Shown here one piece after another: positions 30,701 to 38,743 of a DNA stretch of 41,507 bases (the stretch's first letter is position 1; the number at the start of each line of letters is the position of its first letter). The position numbers were made by a program, and so were the translations under genes. A model generated the notes under the pieces. That model had not been told where the DNA came from, made no database searches, and saw only the letters and a program-made list of their open reading frames with translations. Source of the DNA: a virus. The stretch is taken from positions 1 through 41,507 of the IMG/VR virus record IMGVR_UViG_3300015024_000014; one strand, written 5' to 3'.

Positions 30701-33700
30701 GCTACAACGGCGGTCAAGACATTTACGCAATCAACGCAGGGCAAGGCTATTGGAGCGGCTATTGGAGGCGCGACTACAGCTATTGGGACAGTGGCAAAAA
30801 CAGGTTACAAAATTGCTTCTGGTGTTGAATCGGTCGCTCTGGATTTAATCCCAATGGGACGATCGGCTAAAGGTCTGCTAAAACAAACCGCTTTACCTGC
30901 GCTCGCTTACAGTGCGGTCACTCATGCAATACCAGGGGGCGGGGCGATCGCCGGGGGCTTAGAGCATCTTGCGTCGGGCGTATTAGGTCCGGTGATGAAC
31001 GGCGGGGCTAACATCATAGGTGGTCAAGCGACGTCAATGATATCGCAGCTAATCCCTAACGTGATGGGATTGCAATCGAATGTAATAAGCGCTGCCACTG
31101 GATTAATAGATAGTGCAATGTCAGGGGCGATCGCTCCTCTAGCTGGGGCTGCAACAGCCATTCTTGGTGGCAAGGTCTTAACCGGATCTGCTGGGAATGT
31201 TGTTAAGGCGTTGCCGTTTGTTGGCGGGGCTAAACCTTCCCCATCTCTGGCGTTGCCGCCATCAACTAAATTAGCGCTTCCCCCTGCAACGAATGAAGCC
31301 AAAATGATCGACGTTGCGCCTGTCAAGGCTCCTAACCTTGAGGCATTGACAAGGGCGCAACTCTATGCAGTAGCAAAACAAGAGAGCGTACAGGGCGTTA
31401 CAGCTAGCACGAAGAAAGCGGATTTAATTGGACGTATTTACTCTAATGTTGCTCCCGAAAAGCTGGGGTCAATCGCATCTAATATTGATAGCAATTTTGA
31501 CAGGCAGGGCAAGCCAGTTAAGGGCTATGACACGGCCAAAGAAAGCGCCGTTATTGCTCAGATAAAACAGCAAGAAAGAGCGATAAACGATCGTATTGCA
31601 CAGGTTAAAAAACTTAGCGGCATCGATCGTATTAATGCTCTTGAATCGCTCAATATCGAATCATCGCAATTCGTCACGCAACTGGAGAAACTGAAGGGGA
31701 CAAGCTCAATCGCTGGGTTCTCCGGTCCCACGATGAAAACGATCGGGAGTACCCAAGGCAGGGTTTCCGCATCAATCAGCAGCAAGCCTGAAATAGCAGA
31801 ATCTAGAGATAACAGACTCAAGGCCACAGCTGAAGCAATGCGCGGTCCTACCTACGGGCGATCGTTTGCTGAATTGGTTAACACATCAGTTGAGGTTCAG
31901 TCTGGACAGGCTCAGGCATCGCAACCGCTTAAACTTGCCAGGGTAGCGCGTGCCGATTTAGAACCTATGCCCGCGCCACGTAGACCGTTCCTAGACTTAT
32001 CAGCAAAGGCCGCTGAATTCTTCGGCGCAACTCCTGGGACATCAATTAAGCAGAATTTAGGTGCTATTACTCGGACTGACAAAGCACGCGGGATGTTCTC
32101 AGAAGCTGCCATCGCCGGGGCTGGGATGCTCGCTAGTTCTGCCGCTTCAGGAAATGGCTCAATAGCAGGCGGTGCGGCTAGTATTGGCGCGACGCTTGTC
32201 ACTCGTTTAGCCATTGAATCAGGCTCACAATATTCTGCGGCAATTGGCCGACTAAAACAGCAAGAATCATTCTTGCGTGCCAGCCTAATCCAAAAAGCGA
32301 AAATGCTGGCGGGTGCGGCAAAAGAAATAAACCTAAACAAAACAGGCGATGCAATAACGGGCGATATTGCAGGATTTACGATCGGGACAGCCGGAGACGC
32401 ACTGAAGAAAGGACTAGCGGCATCGCTCGGAATGCCGATGCTGGCACAGCTACCAATAGATGCAATCGCCGCAACAATCTTGCCAGGTAAAGTGGTTTCG
32501 GCTCGTCAGTCGTTTGCAGTGGCTAAGGCCGAAGAACCAAAGCAAGATAACATTATCGATCGCTTTAAATCAAGGGTCAGTAATTTACGCCCCATCAACA
32601 ATGAGCGACTACAAGCCAATTACTCAGCATTCCAACAAACCTATTCAAAAAACAATGCAGGTAGTGCCATTGGGTCACTAGCACCGCGCCTAGAAGTTGC
32701 TGATAAAGAACTAAAAGCGTCCGGGGCTGAAGCCTTGTATGACGTCGATCGTAATGTTGTGATGGTCTCCAAAGCGCTTGCGAGGGCATTAGATCAACCT
32801 GTTCAAAGCTTGGCTAAGGCTGCGCAAAAACTCGAACCGCTCACACATGAAATTCAGCACTCTAATCAATTTGCAGGTGGTCAGCTAAACGTAGAACAGG
32901 CTTCTATGGGTCTGGGCACTCCGCTAACTTCGACCATTGACCCTAAAAACAAATCAGCAATTGATAAGTCAGTGGCGATCGCTGCTTCTCAAAATCCAGG
33001 GCTGAACAAGGGCCAACTTCATAAGCTCGAAGTGGACGCCTATGCCGCTGAATCTCGGACGCTGGGCACTCTGATTGAAATGCAGGCTAACGCAGGAAAC
33101 AAGACCCCGCCATTGAATGCGATCGGGTTAAAAGTTTCCTCAGTAATGGATAAGGTCCGCAACTCGGTAGGCGATAGCGTTGACAATTTCAGGGAGACCG
33201 TCTTAGGTCAATCAAACATTGCCAACATCTCACGGACGACCCGCGCTTATGGACAGGTCGATCGTTCATTAGGACGCAGGGCTGACCAGTCATCGGCACT
33301 AGCGGACGCGGCCTATGATGAATCTAGAAAGCGATCGATTAACTCTGAAACTGCCGAAACAAGCGCAGCCAATACCGCACAGGCAGGCAGATTCTCCGGT
33401 GTTGCAAGGCGTTTAGGATTGGTACCAGAAGGCGAGGCGCGGGCCGTTTCAATATCTCAACAGCCTCAATCTAGAGTCTCTCGAATTGCCTCTGAATTCC
33501 AAGATGCGAAAGCATTTGTCACAGGTGGAATCGCATCCGTCACGAGCGACTTTACTAAAGGTGATGCGAAAAAACTTGCTGCTACTGCTGTGGACGCCCG
33601 TACTCTATCGGCTGACATTGGGACATCACAGGCGATCGCCACTAGAGACGGCAAAACGGACGAAGCCAAGTCTTTAGGCAAGCTGAAGCGCCGTGTAGAT

Positions 33701-36700
33701 GTCACTGCCGACCGAGCCGAACGGGTATCTAGTCAAGATTCATTCACTGGCAAAGATGCCAAGAAAATCTCTGATCTAAAATCACAGTTCAATGAAATTT
33801 ATCAAACGGCTGGGCGTCCTATTCCTCATCCATTTGAAGAGATGAAGGGCGCAGCAGGTGGCTTAATTGGTAACCTTCGAGGCGTTGGCCTTGGAATGTT
33901 GGCATTGCCCTTTGCCGCCGCTGGAATTGGCATGGCGGCTAATGCGATGAAACAATTCGGCAGTGAAGCAATCCAAGCGGCGATCGCGTCTGATCGCGTG
34001 AAGACCGCACTAACCTTCTCCACTGGGTCAAAGAGTGGCGGCGACCGAGCTTATCAATATGCAGCCGATCAAGCCTCTATATTAGGTGTCGATCGAAACG
34101 CATCTATTGATGGTTACTCAAAGTTAAGAGCGTCATCTAAAGGCAAGATAAGCGAAGGGCAATCTAACACGCTGTTCGAAGGTGTTGGAGCGGCAGCCAC
34201 CACTCTAGGATTAACAGCAGAGGACCAGAGCGGAGTATTTCGGGCACTTGGTCAAGTTATGTCTAAAGGCTCTGTGCAAGCCGAGCAGTTGCGCGGTGAA
34301 ATTGGTGAAAGATTGCCCGGTGCTTTTGCGATCGCCGCTCGGTCGGTCGGGATGTCTGAAGCTCAATTGAGCAAGGCAATGGAAATGGGTTCTATCTCTG
34401 CCGAGAAGTTTATTCCTAAGTTTGGTGCTCAGCTAAAACAAGAATTTGGCCCCGGTGCTAAGGACGCATCACAGAATCTCCAATCCTCCATGTTTAGATT
34501 ATCAGGTGCCACGAGTAAGGCTACTGAGGACGCCGGGGCATCGTTGGCCGTGCCCGTGAAATTCGGCGTTGATGCGGCGGTCGGTGGCCTTGCACTATTA
34601 GAGCAGCATGGCAATACTCTGATGGCTGTGATTGGCCTTGGTTTAGCAAATGCTGCATACACTGGGATGAGTGCGATCATCGCCTCTCTTGGTGGCTTAA
34701 AATCCATGGGGCTAATGGCATTAGAAGCTGCTGGCGGTGTAGCTGGTCTCGGGCGATCGATCGCATCTGCCGCTGCAACCGTTGGGCCAATGGTCGGTCA
34801 ATTCTTATTAATCAATGCCTCAATCGAAATTGGGAAAGCGTTGTTTTCAGCGTTTACGCCTGACGATATGGGCAGTCGATTTGAGGAACAAGCGAATAAG
34901 ATTCAGCAGTCTTTAGACGACATTGAGAAAAAAGGAAGTGATGCCAAAAAATCGTTGTCAGATGTTCAAGGCCCATCTAAAGTTCTTGATATTGAGAAAG
35001 CAACATTCGGGCTTTCTAATGCTGTTGGGATTAAGAAGGGCGATGATGTTGTTAAAAATATTAGTAAGCCTGACGGGTCTGGCATTGCTGACAATGGTTT
35101 TGTTCGTGCATTGTCTATGGGTTCACCGATTGGACTTATCACAGAAATCGGTCGCAGGGTTAACGAATCAAACGGGGGCAAAGGACTTGCGACGATGGCA
35201 GAAGTTCAATTTAATAAATCGAAAATAGATCTAGCTGATCAAGGCGATAAGATTTACGGAGCGACGGGGAAGACCTTTGACAGTTTGCCAGAGCTTAGAA
35301 AAAATGCAATTCAATCACAATCTGAACAGAAGACGATCGATCAGAAACAAGTGGAAAAGGCAAAAGAACTATCCACAGGTGCCCCTGATAAAAATAAAGT
35401 CCTTAAATTAGATGAAGACATCAAAGCAGCGGGAGAGCGTAGGGATAAAAATAACGTCGGCTTCGTTGACCAAAGAAGCTTGATCGGCTCTCAGATAATC
35501 GATCTTAAATCACAACGCGAAGGACTGAAAGACAACAAAGATTACACTCCAGGTCAAAAGACAGAATTAGAAGGTCAAATCAATGCTCAGCTAGGACAGC
35601 TCGAAGGTGCCAAAAAGCAGCTAGACGCGATCGATAAAAAGTTCGGCGGTAGCGTTGACATCATGGGGAAATTTAATGTTTCCTTGTCTGAGATGGCGGC
35701 GAAGATTGAGGCCACCGCAGCGGTCGCTAAGAACGCATTTAATAGCTCTGAGGTGAAACGTTTAGAGGGCCGCAATGCTAATCGTGGCAAAGACGAATTT
35801 GCATCACAGAATAGTGCAGTAAAACAAGCTGAAAACGAAAAGACCCGCGCAAGTAGTGAGTTTACAGGCACTAAAAAGACGATTGACGAAATCAATAAAG
35901 TGATGGAGGATCCAACCGTTAAAACGGAAATCTCTAAAATCGCAATCAATGGTCAATCGGTCACGGGTGAAACGTCCGCATCTGATTTAGAACAGGCTAA
36001 GGCAGGTCGTCCAGACGGTGAGAAGAATCAGATTGAAAAGCTTATCGCTAGACGTAAGGCGATCGATTCGTTGCCGGAACTGAAGAAAAATGAGTTAGAA
36101 AGCGACGAGAAAGTATTCAGCACTAAATCTGCACTAGCACTGGAAAAGAACGATCGCACGTCTAAGGTCCGTGAGTTTGAGAATAGAGGTTTCGAGGGTA
36201 AGGCTAACCTTGAGTTAATCAATGCCCAAAAAGGGAACAAGGTTAACGAAGGGGATGTACCTGTTAGACAAGCTGAGATCGGCAAAATCTCGGCTGACTT
36301 GCAAGTTGCTTCAATTGGGGAAAATATCAAGGGGCTTGATGCCCTATTCGCGGCGGGGACCATTAGTAAAGAAGAATATACCAAACGATCGATGGATTTA
36401 CGATCGTCTTTAGTTGAGGCCACGACGAAAGCAGCGCAAGCTGAATTAGCGGTTGAGCAAGCCAAAAATAAACGCATCATTGATGATTTTGAATTGACCA
36501 TCAAGAAGCGCGAGGTTGGACGAAAGGAGAAGACCGGAGCGGAAACAGTCGGGTTAATCAATGCCCAGAAAGGAAACAAAATCAATGAGTCAGACGTTGC
36601 CATAAAACGCGCTGAGATATCATCCACATCGGCTAAAGGTGAGCTGTCCGAGGCTAGACAAGAGATGACTGAAGTCGATGCGCTTAAGGCCAAGGGTGTC

Positions 36701-38464
36701 ATTACAGAGCAGGAATACACCAAGCGCAAAATTGACCTTCGATCGAGACTCGTTGACGCCACAATCAAAGCGGCAGAAGCTGAATTAGCGATTGAGCAAG
36801 CTAAAAACAAAAAGATCTTAGCTGACTGGGAACGTAATGTTAAGGCTCGTGAACTTGCCACAAAACGGCTAGATGCTGCTGCCAGTATTGACCTTGCTAA
36901 AGGCCAAGCCAAAAATCAAATGACCGACGACGAAGTGGCTGTTAAAAAAGCTGAGAATCAAGGAAACAGCGCCAATGCATCGGCTAACAACATCCAATCA
37001 CAGCTTGGTGAATTAGACGGGTTGAGAGCGCAGGGAGTCATCACTGATGAGGAATACGCACGCCGGAAGATGGACCTTGAATCTCAGCTATTAGATGCCA
37101 AAGTGAAATCGGCTGAAGCTGAGCTAGCGATTGAACAAGCAAAGAACCGTAAGATTGTAGATGACTATGATATTGCTCAAAAGAAAAAGCTCTTCATCCT
37201 TGGCATTAAGGATAAGACCGATAACCTGATGGCCAATTTCAATCAATTAAATGGGACGATCCAAGGTGAAGGCGGCGGGTCTGAAGCGAGGAAACGCGAG
37301 ATTGCTTCCACAAGGAAAAGGATTGATATCGCAGATAAGGCGATCGATAAAGATGTTGATTTGCGGAATGATGGCACGATTAGTCAGAAAGAATTCACCG
37401 ATCGATCTCAGAACAATTCCAACACTCTTCGTAGTGAAGAAGAGAAGCTAGTGAACCTCTTAATTCAAGAACGTCAAAGCTTGTACCAAAAGGAGCACGA
37501 CGCTCTTACCCGCAACACTAACGTCCTTATCAGAGGGCTAGAGTTAAGCAAAACCCGCGCAGGTTTAGCGTCGCAACTTGACGGAGCTAAGCAGGGTTAT
37601 GCTGAGTCGGCTGTTGGGCTAGGCAAAGCTAAGGCTGAGAATGCGATCGCTAAGATTGAAGCCAACGAAGGCCCATCTAAGGCCCGTGATACAATGGTTG
37701 CAAACATTAGATTGCAATCATTAGAGGCTATCCAAAAAGCTGAAATGCTCATCCTTGACCTTAAGGAGAAACAGCAAGCGTCATCGCTAAGACAAGCGGC
37801 GATCGAAGCTCAAATAAGCTTTGGCAAGCAAAAGATCGCTGTATCCGAATCACAGCGCAAACTGAAAGACGCGCTTATCACTGGCGACACTAATCAGATT
37901 GCGAATGCTCAGGATGATGTGGCAGGTCAACAGCAAATCCTTGGATTAGAAGGCGAGAAAATACGATCGATTGAAACACAGAATCAACTATCCACCGCCA
38001 AGATAGGCATTGACAGACAGGCCGCTAAGTTAGGCATGGATACCGAACTAACCAGGGCGCGAGGTGCAGTCAGACAGGCGGGCGGATTCGCCGGGGGTAC
38101 TCAAGTTCAACAAAACCGAGTCATTGGCGGTGGTAGCTTTGGCGGCGGCATTGATTTAAGCGCCTTGAACGCGATCGGCAGCCAGAACAATATTAAGCCT
38201 ATCAACTTGGGTCCGGTGGCTCCGCTGCCTATCTTTGACCCGTTAGCGAAACAGATAGGATCACCGACCGCAGGTATCGATCGCACGGTGGCACAAAACG
38301 CGGTCCCTATGGCATTGGACGATCGTAATATTGTGGCTGCTATCAATAAGCTAGGCGACAGGCTTGATAAGTTAGCTCCGCAAAAAGCTGGGGACAATAG
38401 ACGAATGCCTGGATATTCAGATCAGTTAGAAGCACAGACTGCTAATACTTACGCAAGGACTTGA
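27734..38464 (+). CDS. giant tape measure protein
   Basis: At 3,576 residues this is among the longest kind of tape measure. The N-terminus has short strand repeats (TINVRLNTDAI, TVSVRLKLDAT), then long alanine/lysine helices. Residues about 490-600 contain three FxPxxYS repeats. Residues 1201-1237 (LEALTRAQLYAVAKQES ... KKADLIGRIY) resemble a SAP/Rho-N motif. HEIQH at 1705-1709, with EVDAYAAE at 1766-1773, is a zinc-protease signature. About 2040-2240 (SKGSVQAEQLRGEIGERLPG) is the conserved tape measure domain. Residues 2820-3160 are three 113-residue repeats. Hydrophobic glycine-rich stretches lie near 250-330, 1000-1160 and 2040-2080. It sets tail length and probably enters the host envelope. 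Confidence 0.9.
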   Translation: MSENVGSVEIKLVLNRDDFDLQISTLAEQPPVSVLMRAGLDTKQLESDLKAIGSRTINVRLNTDAISKQLDDALAGRTVSVRLKLDATAFNDELRVLTTTNRQVSIAVSLDDRFDDRALDLRIKNATRDRTVRVFGVAEFTSLNQSLAALDKHLSRSLTPTVDDRALTQLNEHLSLKQQHWAKVREDLSKPIKPTIDESDLDASLSINRSPIVIPAVVVVDRSQIDALAGQTVTLRLAGNTTELKRDIDGITKARVAIGGTGTNNALSLNPFKFIGNIGSNILGGALTGVGMELSKSLGGGITKAIEGAISGTFGSTDLLGEILGKKLTGAIGGGINKSAVILKSLEEYVDKVEPETPEGLKRKRQIKQVISQVQEAPQNVADSLTREVGAREISREQFLRRGAVSDQRKAQDAVVSVQADTEYQDRARELAVSSARRVKLDVKSNKQIESKSERLGTIASDIEPLQAEIRQFSESPLGLAVSAQEKAKKLLSAFTPAKYSAADQKASSSAYSLLQTPEEQSTDFRNKQTGLSADRINAFTPKVYSPEAYQVAAFQGKTLPSAAQQTEENKRKVLAETSRSIDSFKPAVYSDKDKTSAAELVKLLPNEQDQKRLLVEQVAKTSKVVDSQSKTKQSSSDKAFEQLDREAGKDVPEFVPVDLIAKQNERLKAYKKLTTEGKLLEKDIAQLKTAKQSAVQTVNKDEFQVKLSDSFRISKPLEIQRAESAAKLEKLGNVDDVKSQLGVSRTAAETSLKEQSGNSLDIAKTKSSDASGEANRAEARRSNLIQARRSQFTESVNSNAPIKDVEALKDKLDKTESRAGRVPSLKVKATETKAALNAQLGKIAAFKAEISTTDDAIAEVTDLHARTVAEFNAVEAQANKIKGKAAKKEKAPKVKESIASPVAADVAAIKTAQPIEKVSQQSEQIEAVKAKAAQVGQSIKTGAGKVKDAVLKPDRNIDIDVDKVKAGAAVAGRAMYSSGLNVAKGLDAATTAVKTFTQSTQGKAIGAAIGGATTAIGTVAKTGYKIASGVESVALDLIPMGRSAKGLLKQTALPALAYSAVTHAIPGGGAIAGGLEHLASGVLGPVMNGGANIIGGQATSMISQLIPNVMGLQSNVISAATGLIDSAMSGAIAPLAGAATAILGGKVLTGSAGNVVKALPFVGGAKPSPSLALPPSTKLALPPATNEAKMIDVAPVKAPNLEALTRAQLYAVAKQESVQGVTASTKKADLIGRIYSNVAPEKLGSIASNIDSNFDRQGKPVKGYDTAKESAVIAQIKQQERAINDRIAQVKKLSGIDRINALESLNIESSQFVTQLEKLKGTSSIAGFSGPTMKTIGSTQGRVSASISSKPEIAESRDNRLKATAEAMRGPTYGRSFAELVNTSVEVQSGQAQASQPLKLARVARADLEPMPAPRRPFLDLSAKAAEFFGATPGTSIKQNLGAITRTDKARGMFSEAAIAGAGMLASSAASGNGSIAGGAASIGATLVTRLAIESGSQYSAAIGRLKQQESFLRASLIQKAKMLAGAAKEINLNKTGDAITGDIAGFTIGTAGDALKKGLAASLGMPMLAQLPIDAIAATILPGKVVSARQSFAVAKAEEPKQDNIIDRFKSRVSNLRPINNERLQANYSAFQQTYSKNNAGSAIGSLAPRLEVADKELKASGAEALYDVDRNVVMVSKALARALDQPVQSLAKAAQKLEPLTHEIQHSNQFAGGQLNVEQASMGLGTPLTSTIDPKNKSAIDKSVAIAASQNPGLNKGQLHKLEVDAYAAESRTLGTLIEMQANAGNKTPPLNAIGLKVSSVMDKVRNSVGDSVDNFRETVLGQSNIANISRTTRAYGQVDRSLGRRADQSSALADAAYDESRKRSINSETAETSAANTAQAGRFSGVARRLGLVPEGEARAVSISQQPQSRVSRIASEFQDAKAFVTGGIASVTSDFTKGDAKKLAATAVDARTLSADIGTSQAIATRDGKTDEAKSLGKLKRRVDVTADRAERVSSQDSFTGKDAKKISDLKSQFNEIYQTAGRPIPHPFEEMKGAAGGLIGNLRGVGLGMLALPFAAAGIGMAANAMKQFGSEAIQAAIASDRVKTALTFSTGSKSGGDRAYQYAADQASILGVDRNASIDGYSKLRASSKGKISEGQSNTLFEGVGAAATTLGLTAEDQSGVFRALGQVMSKGSVQAEQLRGEIGERLPGAFAIAARSVGMSEAQLSKAMEMGSISAEKFIPKFGAQLKQEFGPGAKDASQNLQSSMFRLSGATSKATEDAGASLAVPVKFGVDAAVGGLALLEQHGNTLMAVIGLGLANAAYTGMSAIIASLGGLKSMGLMALEAAGGVAGLGRSIASAAATVGPMVGQFLLINASIEIGKALFSAFTPDDMGSRFEEQANKIQQSLDDIEKKGSDAKKSLSDVQGPSKVLDIEKATFGLSNAVGIKKGDDVVKNISKPDGSGIADNGFVRALSMGSPIGLITEIGRRVNESNGGKGLATMAEVQFNKSKIDLADQGDKIYGATGKTFDSLPELRKNAIQSQSEQKTIDQKQVEKAKELSTGAPDKNKVLKLDEDIKAAGERRDKNNVGFVDQRSLIGSQIIDLKSQREGLKDNKDYTPGQKTELEGQINAQLGQLEGAKKQLDAIDKKFGGSVDIMGKFNVSLSEMAAKIEATAAVAKNAFNSSEVKRLEGRNANRGKDEFASQNSAVKQAENEKTRASSEFTGTKKTIDEINKVMEDPTVKTEISKIAINGQSVTGETSASDLEQAKAGRPDGEKNQIEKLIARRKAIDSLPELKKNELESDEKVFSTKSALALEKNDRTSKVREFENRGFEGKANLELINAQKGNKVNEGDVPVRQAEIGKISADLQVASIGENIKGLDALFAAGTISKEEYTKRSMDLRSSLVEATTKAAQAELAVEQAKNKRIIDDFELTIKKREVGRKEKTGAETVGLINAQKGNKINESDVAIKRAEISSTSAKGELSEARQEMTEVDALKAKGVITEQEYTKRKIDLRSRLVDATIKAAEAELAIEQAKNKKILADWERNVKARELATKRLDAAASIDLAKGQAKNQMTDDEVAVKKAENQGNSANASANNIQSQLGELDGLRAQGVITDEEYARRKMDLESQLLDAKVKSAEAELAIEQAKNRKIVDDYDIAQKKKLFILGIKDKTDNLMANFNQLNGTIQGEGGGSEARKREIASTRKRIDIADKAIDKDVDLRNDGTISQKEFTDRSQNNSNTLRSEEEKLVNLLIQERQSLYQKEHDALTRNTNVLIRGLELSKTRAGLASQLDGAKQGYAESAVGLGKAKAENAIAKIEANEGPSKARDTMVANIRLQSLEAIQKAEMLILDLKEKQQASSLRQAAIEAQISFGKQKIAVSESQRKLKDALITGDTNQIANAQDDVAGQQQILGLEGEKIRSIETQNQLSTAKIGIDRQAAKLGMDTELTRARGAVRQAGGFAGGTQVQQNRVIGGGSFGGGIDLSALNAIGSQNNIKPINLGPVAPLPIFDPLAKQIGSPTAGIDRTVAQNAVPMALDDRNIVAAINKLGDRLDKLAPQKAGDNRRMPGYSDQLEAQTANTYART
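36200..37200 (+). repeat. three 113-residue tandem repeats in tape measure gene
   Basis: The DNA repeats with a period of about 339 bp: TTAATCAATGCCCA is at 36215 and 36554, and a diverged third unit begins about 36893. Each unit encodes an initial INAQKGNK-type segment, a helix, then a SHOCT-like core (LDALFAAGTISKEEYTKR; VDALKAKGVITEQEYTKR; LDGLRAQGVITDEEYARR) and AELAIEQAKN. Internal duplication is the direct reading and would lengthen the tail in fixed steps. Confidence 0.8.
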
Positions 38465-38466
38465 TA

Positions 38467-38661
38467 ATGTTTCAGGACAACGCCCCACCACGATCGCAAA
38501 TGTTCACAAGCCCTAATCCACGATGTGCTTTTTGTAATGTTCGCCTAAGCATTTCGCCATCGGGTAAAACTTGGCTAACAGGTTCATGGGACGTGATGTC
38601 TAGGATGGTTTGTAGGGTTTGCCCTGGCACTGAAGAAGATAATCTAGAATCGAATATTTGA
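38467..38661 (+). CDS. small four-cysteine zinc protein
   Basis: The product has 64 residues from ATG 38467, overlapping the tape measure stop region. RCAFCNVRLS and RVCP near residues 18-27 and 48-55 form a CxxC...CxxC set spaced for one zinc ribbon. The ends are polar. Its place between the tape measure and capsid genes suggests virion morphogenesis, but no family is recognised. Confidence 0.5.
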   Translation: MFQDNAPPRSQMFTSPNPRCAFCNVRLSISPSGKTWLTGSWDVMSRMVCRVCPGTEEDNLESNI

Positions 38662-38665
38662 CGCT

Positions 38666-38675
38666 GGGAATAATA
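38666..38675 (+). promoter_or_regulatory. late promoter motif, major capsid gene
   Basis: An exact GGGAATAATA lies 68 nt before the capsid ATG at 38744. The leader contains an out-of-frame ATG at 38683 that opens a 45-codon frame overlapping the capsid start. Confidence 0.7.
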
Positions 38676-38743
38676 AGGGAACATGAACGAGACGTTTTTG
38701 TTGCGGCGGGATGCCGAATTGAACCCTACAAAGTTTAAAAATC

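Noticed and set aside
36028-36912. 294-codon open frame on the minus strand within the tape measure gene
   Set aside because: A mirror of the repetitive helical plus-strand coding sequence; serine/leucine-rich translation, no start signals, fully inside a supported gene.
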